From assembly GCF_000156575.1 (NCBI RefSeq), contig NZ_GG666049.1, positions 53,241 through 117,240 of the forward strand: DNA of 64,000 nt, read 5' to 3'. The stretch is from Anaerococcus lactolyticus ATCC 51172 (GTDB taxonomy: Bacteria; Bacillota; Clostridia; Tissierellales; Peptoniphilaceae). This document shows, in pieces, positions 43,627 to 50,950 of the stretch. The notes under the pieces are model-generated. The model was not told the DNA's origin, did no database searches, and was given only the letters and a program-made list of their open reading frames with translations. Position numbers and translations under genes: made by a program. Each line of letters opens with the position of its first letter. The stretch's first letter is position 1.

Positions 43627-44565
43627 TTAATCCAAGATAAATAAATTTTTGGGAGGGTTCCCTTAAACCCTCTCTTTTTTTATCCAAGATAAATTATTCT
43701 TTTTTATATAATTTTGGTCATTTACATGACCTCTCCGTATCTGGGGGAACCCCAAGGGACCTTCCGCAGGGTCCCTCACTGGGTTCCCCCAGGCCCCCTT
43801 TCCGCTACACCCCCGAGCGGCTCCTTAAGCGGAGTGCGGAACCAGAAGTTTGCCTTTCGGCAAACCTCTTTTTTAGAGGGGATGACCTTGTATTAGTTTT
43901 TCGTATATCCTTACTATCATTCTAATCATCAAAGCCCTAAAAATCGCAAACTCGCTAACGCTCAAACAAGCGATTTTCTTTACGGGCTTCTCGATTAGAA
44001 TTTAGTCCTAGGTAGATTAGAGAATTGGTCTCGAAGTACATACAGGACTTGGGCTCGTTTGGCTTCGCCAAACTTTGCTAGATGGGTTTTGTCTTTCTAA
44101 AACGAAAGAGAGAAGACTTAAGACCAAGTATTTTAAAATCCCAAGCATCCGTGAAGAAAATTGCACTGACAGTCCTTTACAATTAAGAATAAAATAATTA
44201 CTGTGAATTAATTTTCAAATAAAAAGCACAAGTCAGACTAGATTGCAATTTTTAGGAGGCTTGGGATTTTAAAAAAGTAAGTAAATAGTAATCCTAAAAC
44301 GAAGACACAAACCCTACCAAAAAAGATTTCCGAAGGAAATCTACTACTCATGCTCCCCGCCAAGGGGCCGTTTGGAGGGGGTAGCGTAAGTGGGTTTAAG
44401 GGGGAGCAGGTTGGGGGAACAGCCTGCCCTAGCGGCCGAGAGCGACGGAAAGTCCCCCTGGGCTCCCCCTAGGAACGGAGTGGTCATGTAAATGACTGAG
44501 AAAATATAGATGATACAGTTAATCTCGGATTAACAAAAAAAGATATTTTTATTCTCGGATAAAAC
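43627..44565 (+). repeat. R5: copy of the structured repeat family in a divergent promoter region
   Basis: Occupies almost the whole gap between the glycosyltransferase operon (minus) and the SdpI-like gene (plus). Left motifs TTAATCCAAGATAAA (43627-43641) and TTATCCAAGATAAA; GGTCAT-TTAC-ATGACC; two-tier stem (outer 43741-43752 with 43781-43792, inner 43756-43761 with 43770-43775); GTTTGCC-TTTC-GGCAAAC; hairpin B 43919-44001 with compensatory changes; GTTTGGC-TTC-GCCAAAC; palindrome C 44130-44275; AGATTTCC-GAA-GGAAATCT; right two-tier stem (outer 44398-44407 with 44462-44470, inner GGGGG 44413-44417 with CCCCC 44454-44458); GGTCAT-GTAA-ATGAC; TTAATCTCGGATTAA (44519-44533). Left end matches R4, right end matches the left end of R2 inverted, so it is a mosaic. 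Confidence 0.9.
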
Positions 44566-44638
44566 CCCAAAAAATAGTATATTATAAAAAAGGGTTTTAG
44601 GGAAATATCCCTAATTTAATTTATCAAGGAGAAAAAAG

Positions 44639-44992
44639 ATGGGACCAGTCATAGTTGGCGATTTAATGCTTTTAATTTTTTCAATTTACATAGGCATATT
44701 TTTTATATTTTTCCATACCAATCATCCTGATATGAGTGTTGGTTTTCATGTTTGGGAGGCTTGTTATTCTAAGGATACTTGGCGTTTTGCTAATCTTTTT
44801 GCTGGTGCTTTAGCTATTGGTCTTGGGGTTTTGTTTTATGGAATTATTGTGCCTATTTTGATTTACCTTGAGCTTTCTAGGGAGATTCTTTCTATAATTA
44901 TTATTATTTCTCTCTTGATTTTCTTTTTGCTTTTGTTTGGTCTTGCTAAGTTGGTTTTGAGAAAAAAATTTAATCTTAAGGATAATAGTTAG
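44639..44992 (+). CDS. SdpI-like membrane protein
   Basis: A 117-residue protein with three hydrophobic segments (4-24, 55-75, 80-107). The stretch D-M-S-V-G-F-H-V-W-E-A-C-Y-S-K-D-T-W-R-F-A-N-L-F resembles the SdpI/YhfL pattern (G-Y-R-T-x-x-S-x-K-N-x-D-T-W-x-x-A-N). In Bacillus SdpI gives immunity to the SdpC toxin, but most relatives have unknown roles. AAGGAG RBS. It precedes the MerR-like gene by ten bases in an operon. Confidence 0.75.
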   Translation: MGPVIVGDLMLLIFSIYIGIFFIFFHTNHPDMSVGFHVWEACYSKDTWRFANLFAGALAIGLGVLFYGIIVPILIYLELSREILSIIIIISLLIFFLLLFGLAKLVLRKKFNLKDNS

Positions 44993-45002
44993 GAGTTTAT
45001 TT

Positions 45003-46268
45003 ATGAAGTTCGGAGAATTTGCTAAGATTAATAATATAACAAAAGATACTTTAAGATATTACATGAAGATAGGTCTTATTTTGCCATCAAAATCTGGAGG
45101 AAATTATATTTTCACCGAATCTGACCAAAAAGATATTGAATTTATCTTAGATTGCAAAGATTTTGGGTTTTCTGTAGATGATATTAATAAACTTATTTCC
45201 CTTAAGAGGAATCTCCACCCTTTGGATCATAGATTTAATAATTTCATGGCTTCAGAATTAGACAACAAAAAAGAATTAATTAAAAACGAAATTAAGAACC
45301 TTCAAAATAAACTTGATTTTTTAAATAACAAATCAGATGAATACTTGAAAAATAGACAAATATACCAGAAGCTCGGTGTTGCTGTTGATTTTCTAAAAAA
45401 TCTATCATGCCCTTCTTGTGGGTCTTCATTTAATTTTACTAATGCAGATATAGAAGATTCTTATATTATTCATGCTGACTTGCATTGCAAAAATTGCTCT
45501 TATCATCTTAAAATAGAAGATGGCATCATCATAGAGGATAATCTTCAAGATAGTCCGATCAAAATAGAAGATCTTCCTATTAAAGAAAATCATGAATACT
45601 GGCTTGATACCCATCTTGCTATGGAGTGGAAGGAGCTAAAAAACTTAAAGCCAGCCGAATTTCAAAAGGTTTTTAAGGCCTATAATTGGATGTATGAAAG
45701 AATTATAGATAGTAAACCTGTTAAAAACAATGAGGTTTCTTGTATTATGACCAGCGAAACTAACTCAGGTAGGTTCTTATTTTATCATCTTTTAAATAAA
45801 ATTGGCGATGATAACCCTATCAAAAAATCTACTCTTATTGTTGCTATGGGAAATATTAGAGCAGCAAAAAAATTAAAGAACCTCCTTGAAAGTTTAGGTG
45901 TAAAATTAGATATAGCAATCATATGTGCATCTATGGACAAACTTCCTATAAGTGATGGTTCGGTTAATATATTTTTAGATGATTATTCTTCATTTTATTA
46001 TCTTCTTAGGGAGAAAAAGGTCCTTTTAGATGATGATAATTTTAATAAGTATCTATCATCTGATGCAGAAGTTTTAGGGATTTTACCCAAAGACTTTTTC
46101 ATCCTTCATAAACACCTTGACATGTCAATAAATAATTCTCCTTTCCTTAATAAATTGTATAATAATCCTAAATTTATAAGAACTTATGATCCAGATAATA
46201 ATATTAAACAAGATGTTTGTTCGCTAGATTTTACTGCCTACCATTACGACTTTGAGGGAAGGCTTTAA
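45003..46268 (+). CDS. MerR-family regulator fused to zinc ribbon and methyltransferase-like domain
   Basis: A 421-residue protein. Residues 1-70 are a MerR winged helix (F-A-K-I-N-N-I-T-K-D-T-L-R-Y-Y-M-K-I-G-L-I), 80-125 a coiled coil, 135-165 a zinc ribbon (C-P-S-C-G, then C-K-N-C), and about 195-415 a domain that looks like a Rossmann-fold SAM methyltransferase, although the G-x-G-x-G loop is not clear (M-T-S-E-T-N-S-G-R-F-L-F). The last part may be catalytically dead and bind a ligand. Paired with an SdpI-like membrane protein, it may sense and answer an envelope signal. Confidence 0.7.
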   Translation: MKFGEFAKINNITKDTLRYYMKIGLILPSKSGGNYIFTESDQKDIEFILDCKDFGFSVDDINKLISLKRNLHPLDHRFNNFMASELDNKKELIKNEIKNLQNKLDFLNNKSDEYLKNRQIYQKLGVAVDFLKNLSCPSCGSSFNFTNADIEDSYIIHADLHCKNCSYHLKIEDGIIIEDNLQDSPIKIEDLPIKENHEYWLDTHLAMEWKELKNLKPAEFQKVFKAYNWMYERIIDSKPVKNNEVSCIMTSETNSGRFLFYHLLNKIGDDNPIKKSTLIVAMGNIRAAKKLKNLLESLGVKLDIAIICASMDKLPISDGSVNIFLDDYSSFYYLLREKKVLLDDDNFNKYLSSDAEVLGILPKDFFILHKHLDMSINNSPFLNKLYNNPKFIRTYDPDNNIKQDVCSLDFTAYHYDFEGRL

Positions 46269-46307
46269 AAAAGATGGGTAAAGCTAATAAGCTCCCCATC
46301 TTTTTTT
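46267..46307. terminator. bidirectional terminator
   Basis: AAAAAAGATGGG pairs with CCCATCTTTTTT between the convergent MerR-like and SDR genes. Confidence 0.85.
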
Positions 46308-46308
46308 C

Positions 46309-47151
46309 TTATCTTTGACCTTCTTTGAAAGGACCCTCTCTTGAAATTAAACTTTCTGATCTATAAGTACATCTTGGCTCTTCTGAAACACATGGACGAA
46401 TTATAAATAAATCTTCATCTAGTTGTTTGAATAACTCTGGAATGTACTCTTCTACTGTAAGTCCACCAGTGGCTATAAAATGTGATATAGCTTTTTCAAG
46501 ATTTTTAAATTCTTCTGTTTGGAAATACGCATCTCTCCTATCTAGCATATAATATTTTGGATGACAAATTTCTGTCGCAACTGTTCCTGGTGAGTGTACT
46601 CTTACTTTTACATTTGATTTATCATTTTCAAGTTGAATTGCCAAAGCTTCACAGAATCCTTGAGCACCGTGTTTAGATACGATATATGCAGGTATGGCAC
46701 CTGTATAAAGGAAAGCTGATGATGAAATTGTAGGAATGAAGTAAGCCTCCCCTTCTTGTTCTTCCATCTTAGGTATGAAGCTTCTTGCTGCATATACAAC
46801 TCCCATTGTATTTACTTCAAAGTCTCTAAAGTAATCTGTTTCCGGAATTTTTAGGGCATGTCCCATGCTTGTTACACCTGCATTGTGCATGCAATAGTCT
46901 ACCCTTTTGAAATGATCAAAGGTCATTCTAGCAAATTTTTCCATTTGACCCCTATTAGATACATCAAATCTATAAGCTATTACGTCAACGCCATCGTTTT
47001 TTAGCTCTTCTTCAAGCTTTCTTAAAGTTTCGTCGTTTATATCAGATATTGCAAGTTTTGCTCCTCTTTTAGCAAATTCTTTTGCCATTCCATATCCAAT
47101 TCCTGTTCCAGCTCCTGTGATAACTACTACTTTGTCTTTGTAATCTGTCAT
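46309..47151 (-). CDS. short-chain dehydrogenase/reductase
   Basis: A 280-residue SDR. The cofactor loop is T-G-A-G-T-G-I-G (residues 12-19), with D-I at the end of β2, which favours NAD(H). The structural H-N-A-G is present, the catalytic Ser lies in P-T-I-S-S-S-A, and Y-I-V-S-K supplies the Tyr-Lys pair. It follows the flavin oxidoreductase and MFS genes on the same strand (28 bases downstream), giving a small catabolic or detoxification operon. The substrate, probably a hydroxy/keto ring compound or steroid-like molecule, is inferred from the neighbours only. Confidence 0.9.
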   Translation of the reverse strand: MTDYKDKVVVITGAGTGIGYGMAKEFAKRGAKLAISDINDETLRKLEEELKNDGVDVIAYRFDVSNRGQMEKFARMTFDHFKRVDYCMHNAGVTSMGHALKIPETDYFRDFEVNTMGVVYAARSFIPKMEEQEGEAYFIPTISSSAFLYTGAIPAYIVSKHGAQGFCEALAIQLENDKSNVKVRVHSPGTVATEICHPKYYMLDRRDAYFQTEEFKNLEKAISHFIATGGLTVEEYIPELFKQLDEDLFIIRPCVSEEPRCTYRSESLISREGPFKEGQR

Positions 47152-47179
47152 TTTTTCCTCCTTATTAATTAATGACTTA

Positions 47180-49099
47180 CTATATTGTTCTTGCTATTTC
47201 ATTTGCAGGCCAGATTGCATCTAGTATTTTGCTTGCTTTAACAGCATCTCCTGCTACATGGTATGGGATATTTAATTTATCAACCATATCTACTACGTCT
47301 TTATTTGCTCTTGATCCAACTGCAAATACAACAGCATCTGCATCTAGTTTTCTTTCTTCACCCTTTTGACTTACTATAATTCCATCTTCTACAATCTCTT
47401 TTAGGGCTGTAGATGTGAGCAAGTCTATGTTTAACCTATTAAAAGTATCAACTGTATGTTTTCTTATAAGTATATCTATTACACCTATTACATCATCTAG
47501 CATTTCTACTATAAATACATCTTTTCCATTTTCTGCTAAAACTTCTGCAATTTCTTGACCTACTAGACCACCACCTATTACAGCAATTTTTTCTTCTTTA
47601 ACAAAGTCTTTGAAGTCTAAAATATCATGAGCTACATAAGTTTTAAGCTTATCCATTCCAGCAACTGGTGGAATAAATGGTGAAGAGCCTGCACATACTA
47701 TGATTTCATCTGGATTAATTTCTTTGATGTTTTCTGGATTCGCTTCTGTTGCAAGTCTAATATCAACTCCTGCACTAGCAGCCTTTACTCCCATTTGACT
47801 TACAGCATCTGCTAAAATTGATTTATGAGGTGCAGCCCCAGCCAGTATATATTGGCCACCTAGTCTTCTGGTTTTTTCAAATAAAATAACTTTATGACCT
47901 CTTAAAGCCGCAACCCTACTTGCTTCAAGACCAGCAGGTCCTCCACCTATGACAAGAATTTTCTTAGGATTTGTTGTAGCTTCTATTTTCCTATCTATTT
48001 CATGACCGGTTTGTGGATTAAATATACATGATACATCACCCTTCATAATTCTTGAAAAACAAGCTTGAGTACATCCTACGCATAGGGTGATTTCGTCCGC
48101 TCTTCCTTCTTCTGCTTTTTTGACAAAATCAGGGTCGGCTAATTGAGCACGTCCCACATCTACAAAATCAGCTGCACCAGATGATATTACTTCTTCAGCA
48201 ATTTCTGGTGATATTATTCTTCCCGGGCATATTACAGGAATAGATACATGTTTTTTAATTTCTCTACAGTTATCCTCATTAAAAGCTGTTTTTAGGAAGT
48301 ATGGAGGTGTGGATATTGCCATGGCTGAGTTACAACCTTGGCTTATATCTAAGGCATCTGCTCCTGCTTTTTCATAAGCTATTGCAACTTTTATCCCCTC
48401 ATCAAGTTTGAGTCCTCCCTCTTCAACTCCTTCTTCGGCATTCATCCTTACAAGAATAGGTGTGTCTTTTTTAAGTTTTTTCTTTATGTTTTTTATAACT
48501 TCTACACCAAATCTGACTCTATTTTCAAATGAACCACCGAACTCATCATCTCTGTTATTTGAGTATTCATTTACAAATTGATCTATAAGATAACCATGAG
48601 CTGCATGAACCCCTATTACATCGAATCCTGCTTTTTCCGCCCTCACTGCCGCATCACCAAAGGCTTCAATCATTTCATAAACCTCTTCAGTGGTCATTTT
48701 ATGAGGTGGAATTTGTAATTTTGGACAAGGTATATCAGTAGATGACCAAGGTTGACCCTTCGTAAATATTTGCCTTCCACCATGCCAAAGTTGAATGGCA
48801 GCCTTTCCACCTGCTTGATGTATACCATCTACAAGCTCTCTTAGGCTTGGTATAAAAGAATCATCAAAGATACCAAGGTCAGCCCCAGTAACTCCTGAAG
48901 GGTGAACGCAAGCCACTTCAACTACATTAAGTGCACAGCCACCCTCTGCACGTCTTTTATGATAATCAATTATAACTTGGTTTACTTTTAAATCACTACC
49001 TACCCTATGAGTCCCCATAGGAGGCATAATACAACGGTTTTTAAGTTCAACTTTTCCTATCTTAGCTGGTGATAAAAAATTTGGATACAATTTTGACAT
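47180..49099 (-). CDS. NADH:flavin oxidoreductase (2,4-dienoyl-CoA reductase/BaiCD-BaiH type)
   Basis: A 639-residue three-domain flavoenzyme. The N-terminal old-yellow-enzyme TIM barrel (1-330) carries R-C-I-M-P-P-M-G and H-A-A-H-G-Y-L; a 4Fe-4S cluster motif C-V-G-C-T-Q-A-C followed by C-I-F-N-P-Q-T lies near 340-360; then come FAD (G-G-G-P-A-G-L-E-A) and NAD(P)H (G-G-G-L-V-G-Q-E-I-A) domains. Such enzymes reduce enoate or dienoate C=C bonds; homologues act on bile acids and steroids in gut clostridia. It is one base from the MFS gene upstream. Confidence 0.9.
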   Translation of the reverse strand: MSKLYPNFLSPAKIGKVELKNRCIMPPMGTHRVGSDLKVNQVIIDYHKRRAEGGCALNVVEVACVHPSGVTGADLGIFDDSFIPSLRELVDGIHQAGGKAAIQLWHGGRQIFTKGQPWSSTDIPCPKLQIPPHKMTTEEVYEMIEAFGDAAVRAEKAGFDVIGVHAAHGYLIDQFVNEYSNNRDDEFGGSFENRVRFGVEVIKNIKKKLKKDTPILVRMNAEEGVEEGGLKLDEGIKVAIAYEKAGADALDISQGCNSAMAISTPPYFLKTAFNEDNCREIKKHVSIPVICPGRIISPEIAEEVISSGAADFVDVGRAQLADPDFVKKAEEGRADEITLCVGCTQACFSRIMKGDVSCIFNPQTGHEIDRKIEATTNPKKILVIGGGPAGLEASRVAALRGHKVILFEKTRRLGGQYILAGAAPHKSILADAVSQMGVKAASAGVDIRLATEANPENIKEINPDEIIVCAGSSPFIPPVAGMDKLKTYVAHDILDFKDFVKEEKIAVIGGGLVGQEIAEVLAENGKDVFIVEMLDDVIGVIDILIRKHTVDTFNRLNIDLLTSTALKEIVEDGIIVSQKGEERKLDADAVVFAVGSRANKDVVDMVDKLNIPYHVAGDAVKASKILDAIWPANEIARTI

Positions 49100-50332
49100 T
49101 TATTTTCCTTTCTTATTTAAATTACTTTTGTATGTAACAGCCCTCAAAAACAATAGGTAAGATACCACTATAAGTATTGCTTGAATTATGAATGATATCT
49201 TAAATTCACCTGTTTTATCAAAAATCAATGATGAAAGTGGAGTTCCAATCGAAGATCCTATTGTCAAAAAAGCTGTAAGAATTCCTAGAATACTAGCATA
49301 ATGCTTCATTCCAAATACTTTAGGGACAATAAGTGGCAAGGCAACTACAAGCATAGTTAAGGCAAAGCCATATGCTATAACAGCAAGATATGCTGATGTT
49401 TTTGAGTTTGAAACAATCATAATAAAATCGCAAACAAAATATCCTATGAAACCTATACTTATAGCTTTAATTAGCCCAAACTTATCATTCACATATCCCA
49501 TAATTAGCTTAGCAGCTATATTAACCAAAGATACTATAGAAATTAAATTTGCTATAAATATTTGATCATAGCCTAAAGATAAGTAATGAGGAAAAAAGTT
49601 ATACATAGTTGGTTGAATAGCCATTGCGAAACTGATACATGAAAATACAAGCAAAATAAATGGCAAGGACCTGTATATATCGGTCTTATTAAGTGATTCC
49701 TCTGCGCATTCATTTTCATTTATCACGCCTATTTCTCCAAGTGGCTTTTGTCCCTTATCCTTAGGATTGGCAACAATAAAAAATGCCCCAACTATACACA
49801 CTATAAATATGGTAATAGCTTCTATAAATAAGGTTTTCCTATATCCTATTGACAATATAAACCTAGCTACTATCGGATTAAATATAAATCCTCCAACCCC
49901 GCTTGCTGCAAAAACCAATCCTAGAGCAAGCCCTCTCTTTTCAATAAACCATGCCGATATTATAGTTGATAGGGTAAGACTTGTGCCATAACTAATACCT
50001 GCACCCATAGCTACTCCCGCTAAATATATAAGTGGCAATGAGTTGGAAAAAGATAAGATAAGTATCGACAAAGAATATAAAAACACCCCTATGTAAACCA
50101 AATTTTTGTGCCCAAACTTCCTTATCGCATGACCAATCAGCGCTCCAAATATCGCTATAGATATCGAAGAAAATGAAACAAGCAAAGTAACCTGACTCAT
50201 ATTTACCGATAAATCTTTAGCAATCAATGGTAAAAACTGACTGAGACTAGCATTTCCAAGTCCTAGAGTTAGAAGCATTATGAGTGCCGATAAACCAACA
50301 TTTATCCACCCATAGAATCTATTTTTCGTCAT
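49100..50332 (-). CDS. major facilitator superfamily transporter
   Basis: A 410-residue, 12-helix transporter of the MFS superfamily, closest in feel to the OFA (oxalate/formate antiporter-like) group: G-W-I-N-V-G-L-S at the start, A-G-V-A-M-G-A-G-I-S-Y-G in helix 4 and R-G-L-A-L-G-L-V-F-A-A-S-G-V-G-G in the loop region. First gene of the MFS-flavoenzyme-SDR operon, likely importing the substrate. Start ATG at 50332 with AGGAGG. Confidence 0.85.
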   Translation of the reverse strand: MTKNRFYGWINVGLSALIMLLTLGLGNASLSQFLPLIAKDLSVNMSQVTLLVSFSSISIAIFGALIGHAIRKFGHKNLVYIGVFLYSLSILILSFSNSLPLIYLAGVAMGAGISYGTSLTLSTIISAWFIEKRGLALGLVFAASGVGGFIFNPIVARFILSIGYRKTLFIEAITIFIVCIVGAFFIVANPKDKGQKPLGEIGVINENECAEESLNKTDIYRSLPFILLVFSCISFAMAIQPTMYNFFPHYLSLGYDQIFIANLISIVSLVNIAAKLIMGYVNDKFGLIKAISIGFIGYFVCDFIMIVSNSKTSAYLAVIAYGFALTMLVVALPLIVPKVFGMKHYASILGILTAFLTIGSSIGTPLSSLIFDKTGEFKISFIIQAILIVVSYLLFLRAVTYKSNLNKKGK

Positions 50333-50367
50333 CTAAACCTCCTAAATATTTTCTAAATATTTTCTAA

Positions 50368-50426
50368 TAGTTAATTAACTAACGAATTCATACATAGTGT
50401 ATGACGTGGTTTCCGGACAATGTCAA
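50368..50426 (-). promoter_or_regulatory. promoter and operator candidates of the MFS-flavoenzyme-SDR operon
   Basis: On the minus strand a TTGACA (50421-50426) is followed 17 bases later by the perfect inverted repeat CATACA-CTA-TGTATG (50389-50403), which covers the expected -10. A second perfect palindrome TAGTTAATTAACTA (50368-50381) lies between it and the gene. Both are good operator candidates; no regulator gene is adjacent. Confidence 0.55.
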
Positions 50427-50767
50427 TAGCTAAAATAAGAAGTCATTTATACAAATCTGGTCTTATGACAAACTTTAGTCTAATAGCTGATTTTTTTTAG
50501 AAAAACTGGTTCTAACTCCACTTAGTTACATGTGAAATTTCGATTCAAAAAGGCATTTAATTTAGCTTCGCTAAATTTATTAGATTTTTATTAATCATTT
50601 CCTTAAAATAATGTAAATAAAAAACTTTAAATTTTTATTGGATATAAAATAATAGTTTGTAAATTTTATATGTTAATTATTAAATAAAGTTCCTTTTAGA
50701 ATCCCTGTTAGAATTTTGATTTTGAAAATTATACACCCAAACTCAAGGAACATTACATATTAAATGA
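50427..50767. other. AT-rich intergenic region
   Basis: No gene seen. It separates the MFS operon promoter from the promoter of the ATPase riboswitch. Contains poly-A/T tracts only. Confidence 0.5.
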
Positions 50768-50796
50768 TTGATTTTTACTTGACATTAATATATAAT
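50768..50796 (+). promoter_or_regulatory. promoter for the Mn riboswitch-ATPase unit
   Basis: TTGATT (50768-50773) and TATAAT (50791-50796), spacing 17. The start would fall at about 50803, just before the aptamer. Confidence 0.7.
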
Positions 50797-50802
50797 GTTA
50801 CT

Positions 50803-50925
50803 AGCAAAAGGGAGTAGCCCAATTATTTAATCGTCAGAACGGTTTTTACCCGGTTAAATAAACCCTAGAAGGTGGCGAGACGGAGCTGGTGAGTATAACT
50901 CAAGTGGCCCCGCTTTTTTTATATC
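50803..50925 (+). ncRNA. yybP-ykoY (Mn2+) riboswitch with terminator
   Basis: The leader begins GCAAAAGGGAGTAGCCC, a close match to the 5' consensus (AAAGGGGAGTAGC), and later has GGTGGCGAGACGGAGC, matching the conserved loop that closes the Mn2+ site. It ends with GGAGCTGGTGAGT-ATA-ACTCAAGTGGCCCC-like pairing followed by GCTTTTTTT (about 50892-50921), a terminator. Leaders of this class turn on Mn2+/cation exporters in Firmicutes, including P-type ATPases. Confidence 0.85.
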
Positions 50926-50950
50926 TTTTGCAAATTTTTAAGGAGGAATT

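Noticed and set aside
43714-43896. 60-codon frame inside repeat R5
   Set aside because: Same reason; it covers the left two-tier stem and the terminator-like hairpin.
46309-50332. calling these genes baiA, baiCD and baiG
   Set aside because: Family resemblance only; no other bai genes nearby, so bile-acid function cannot be claimed.
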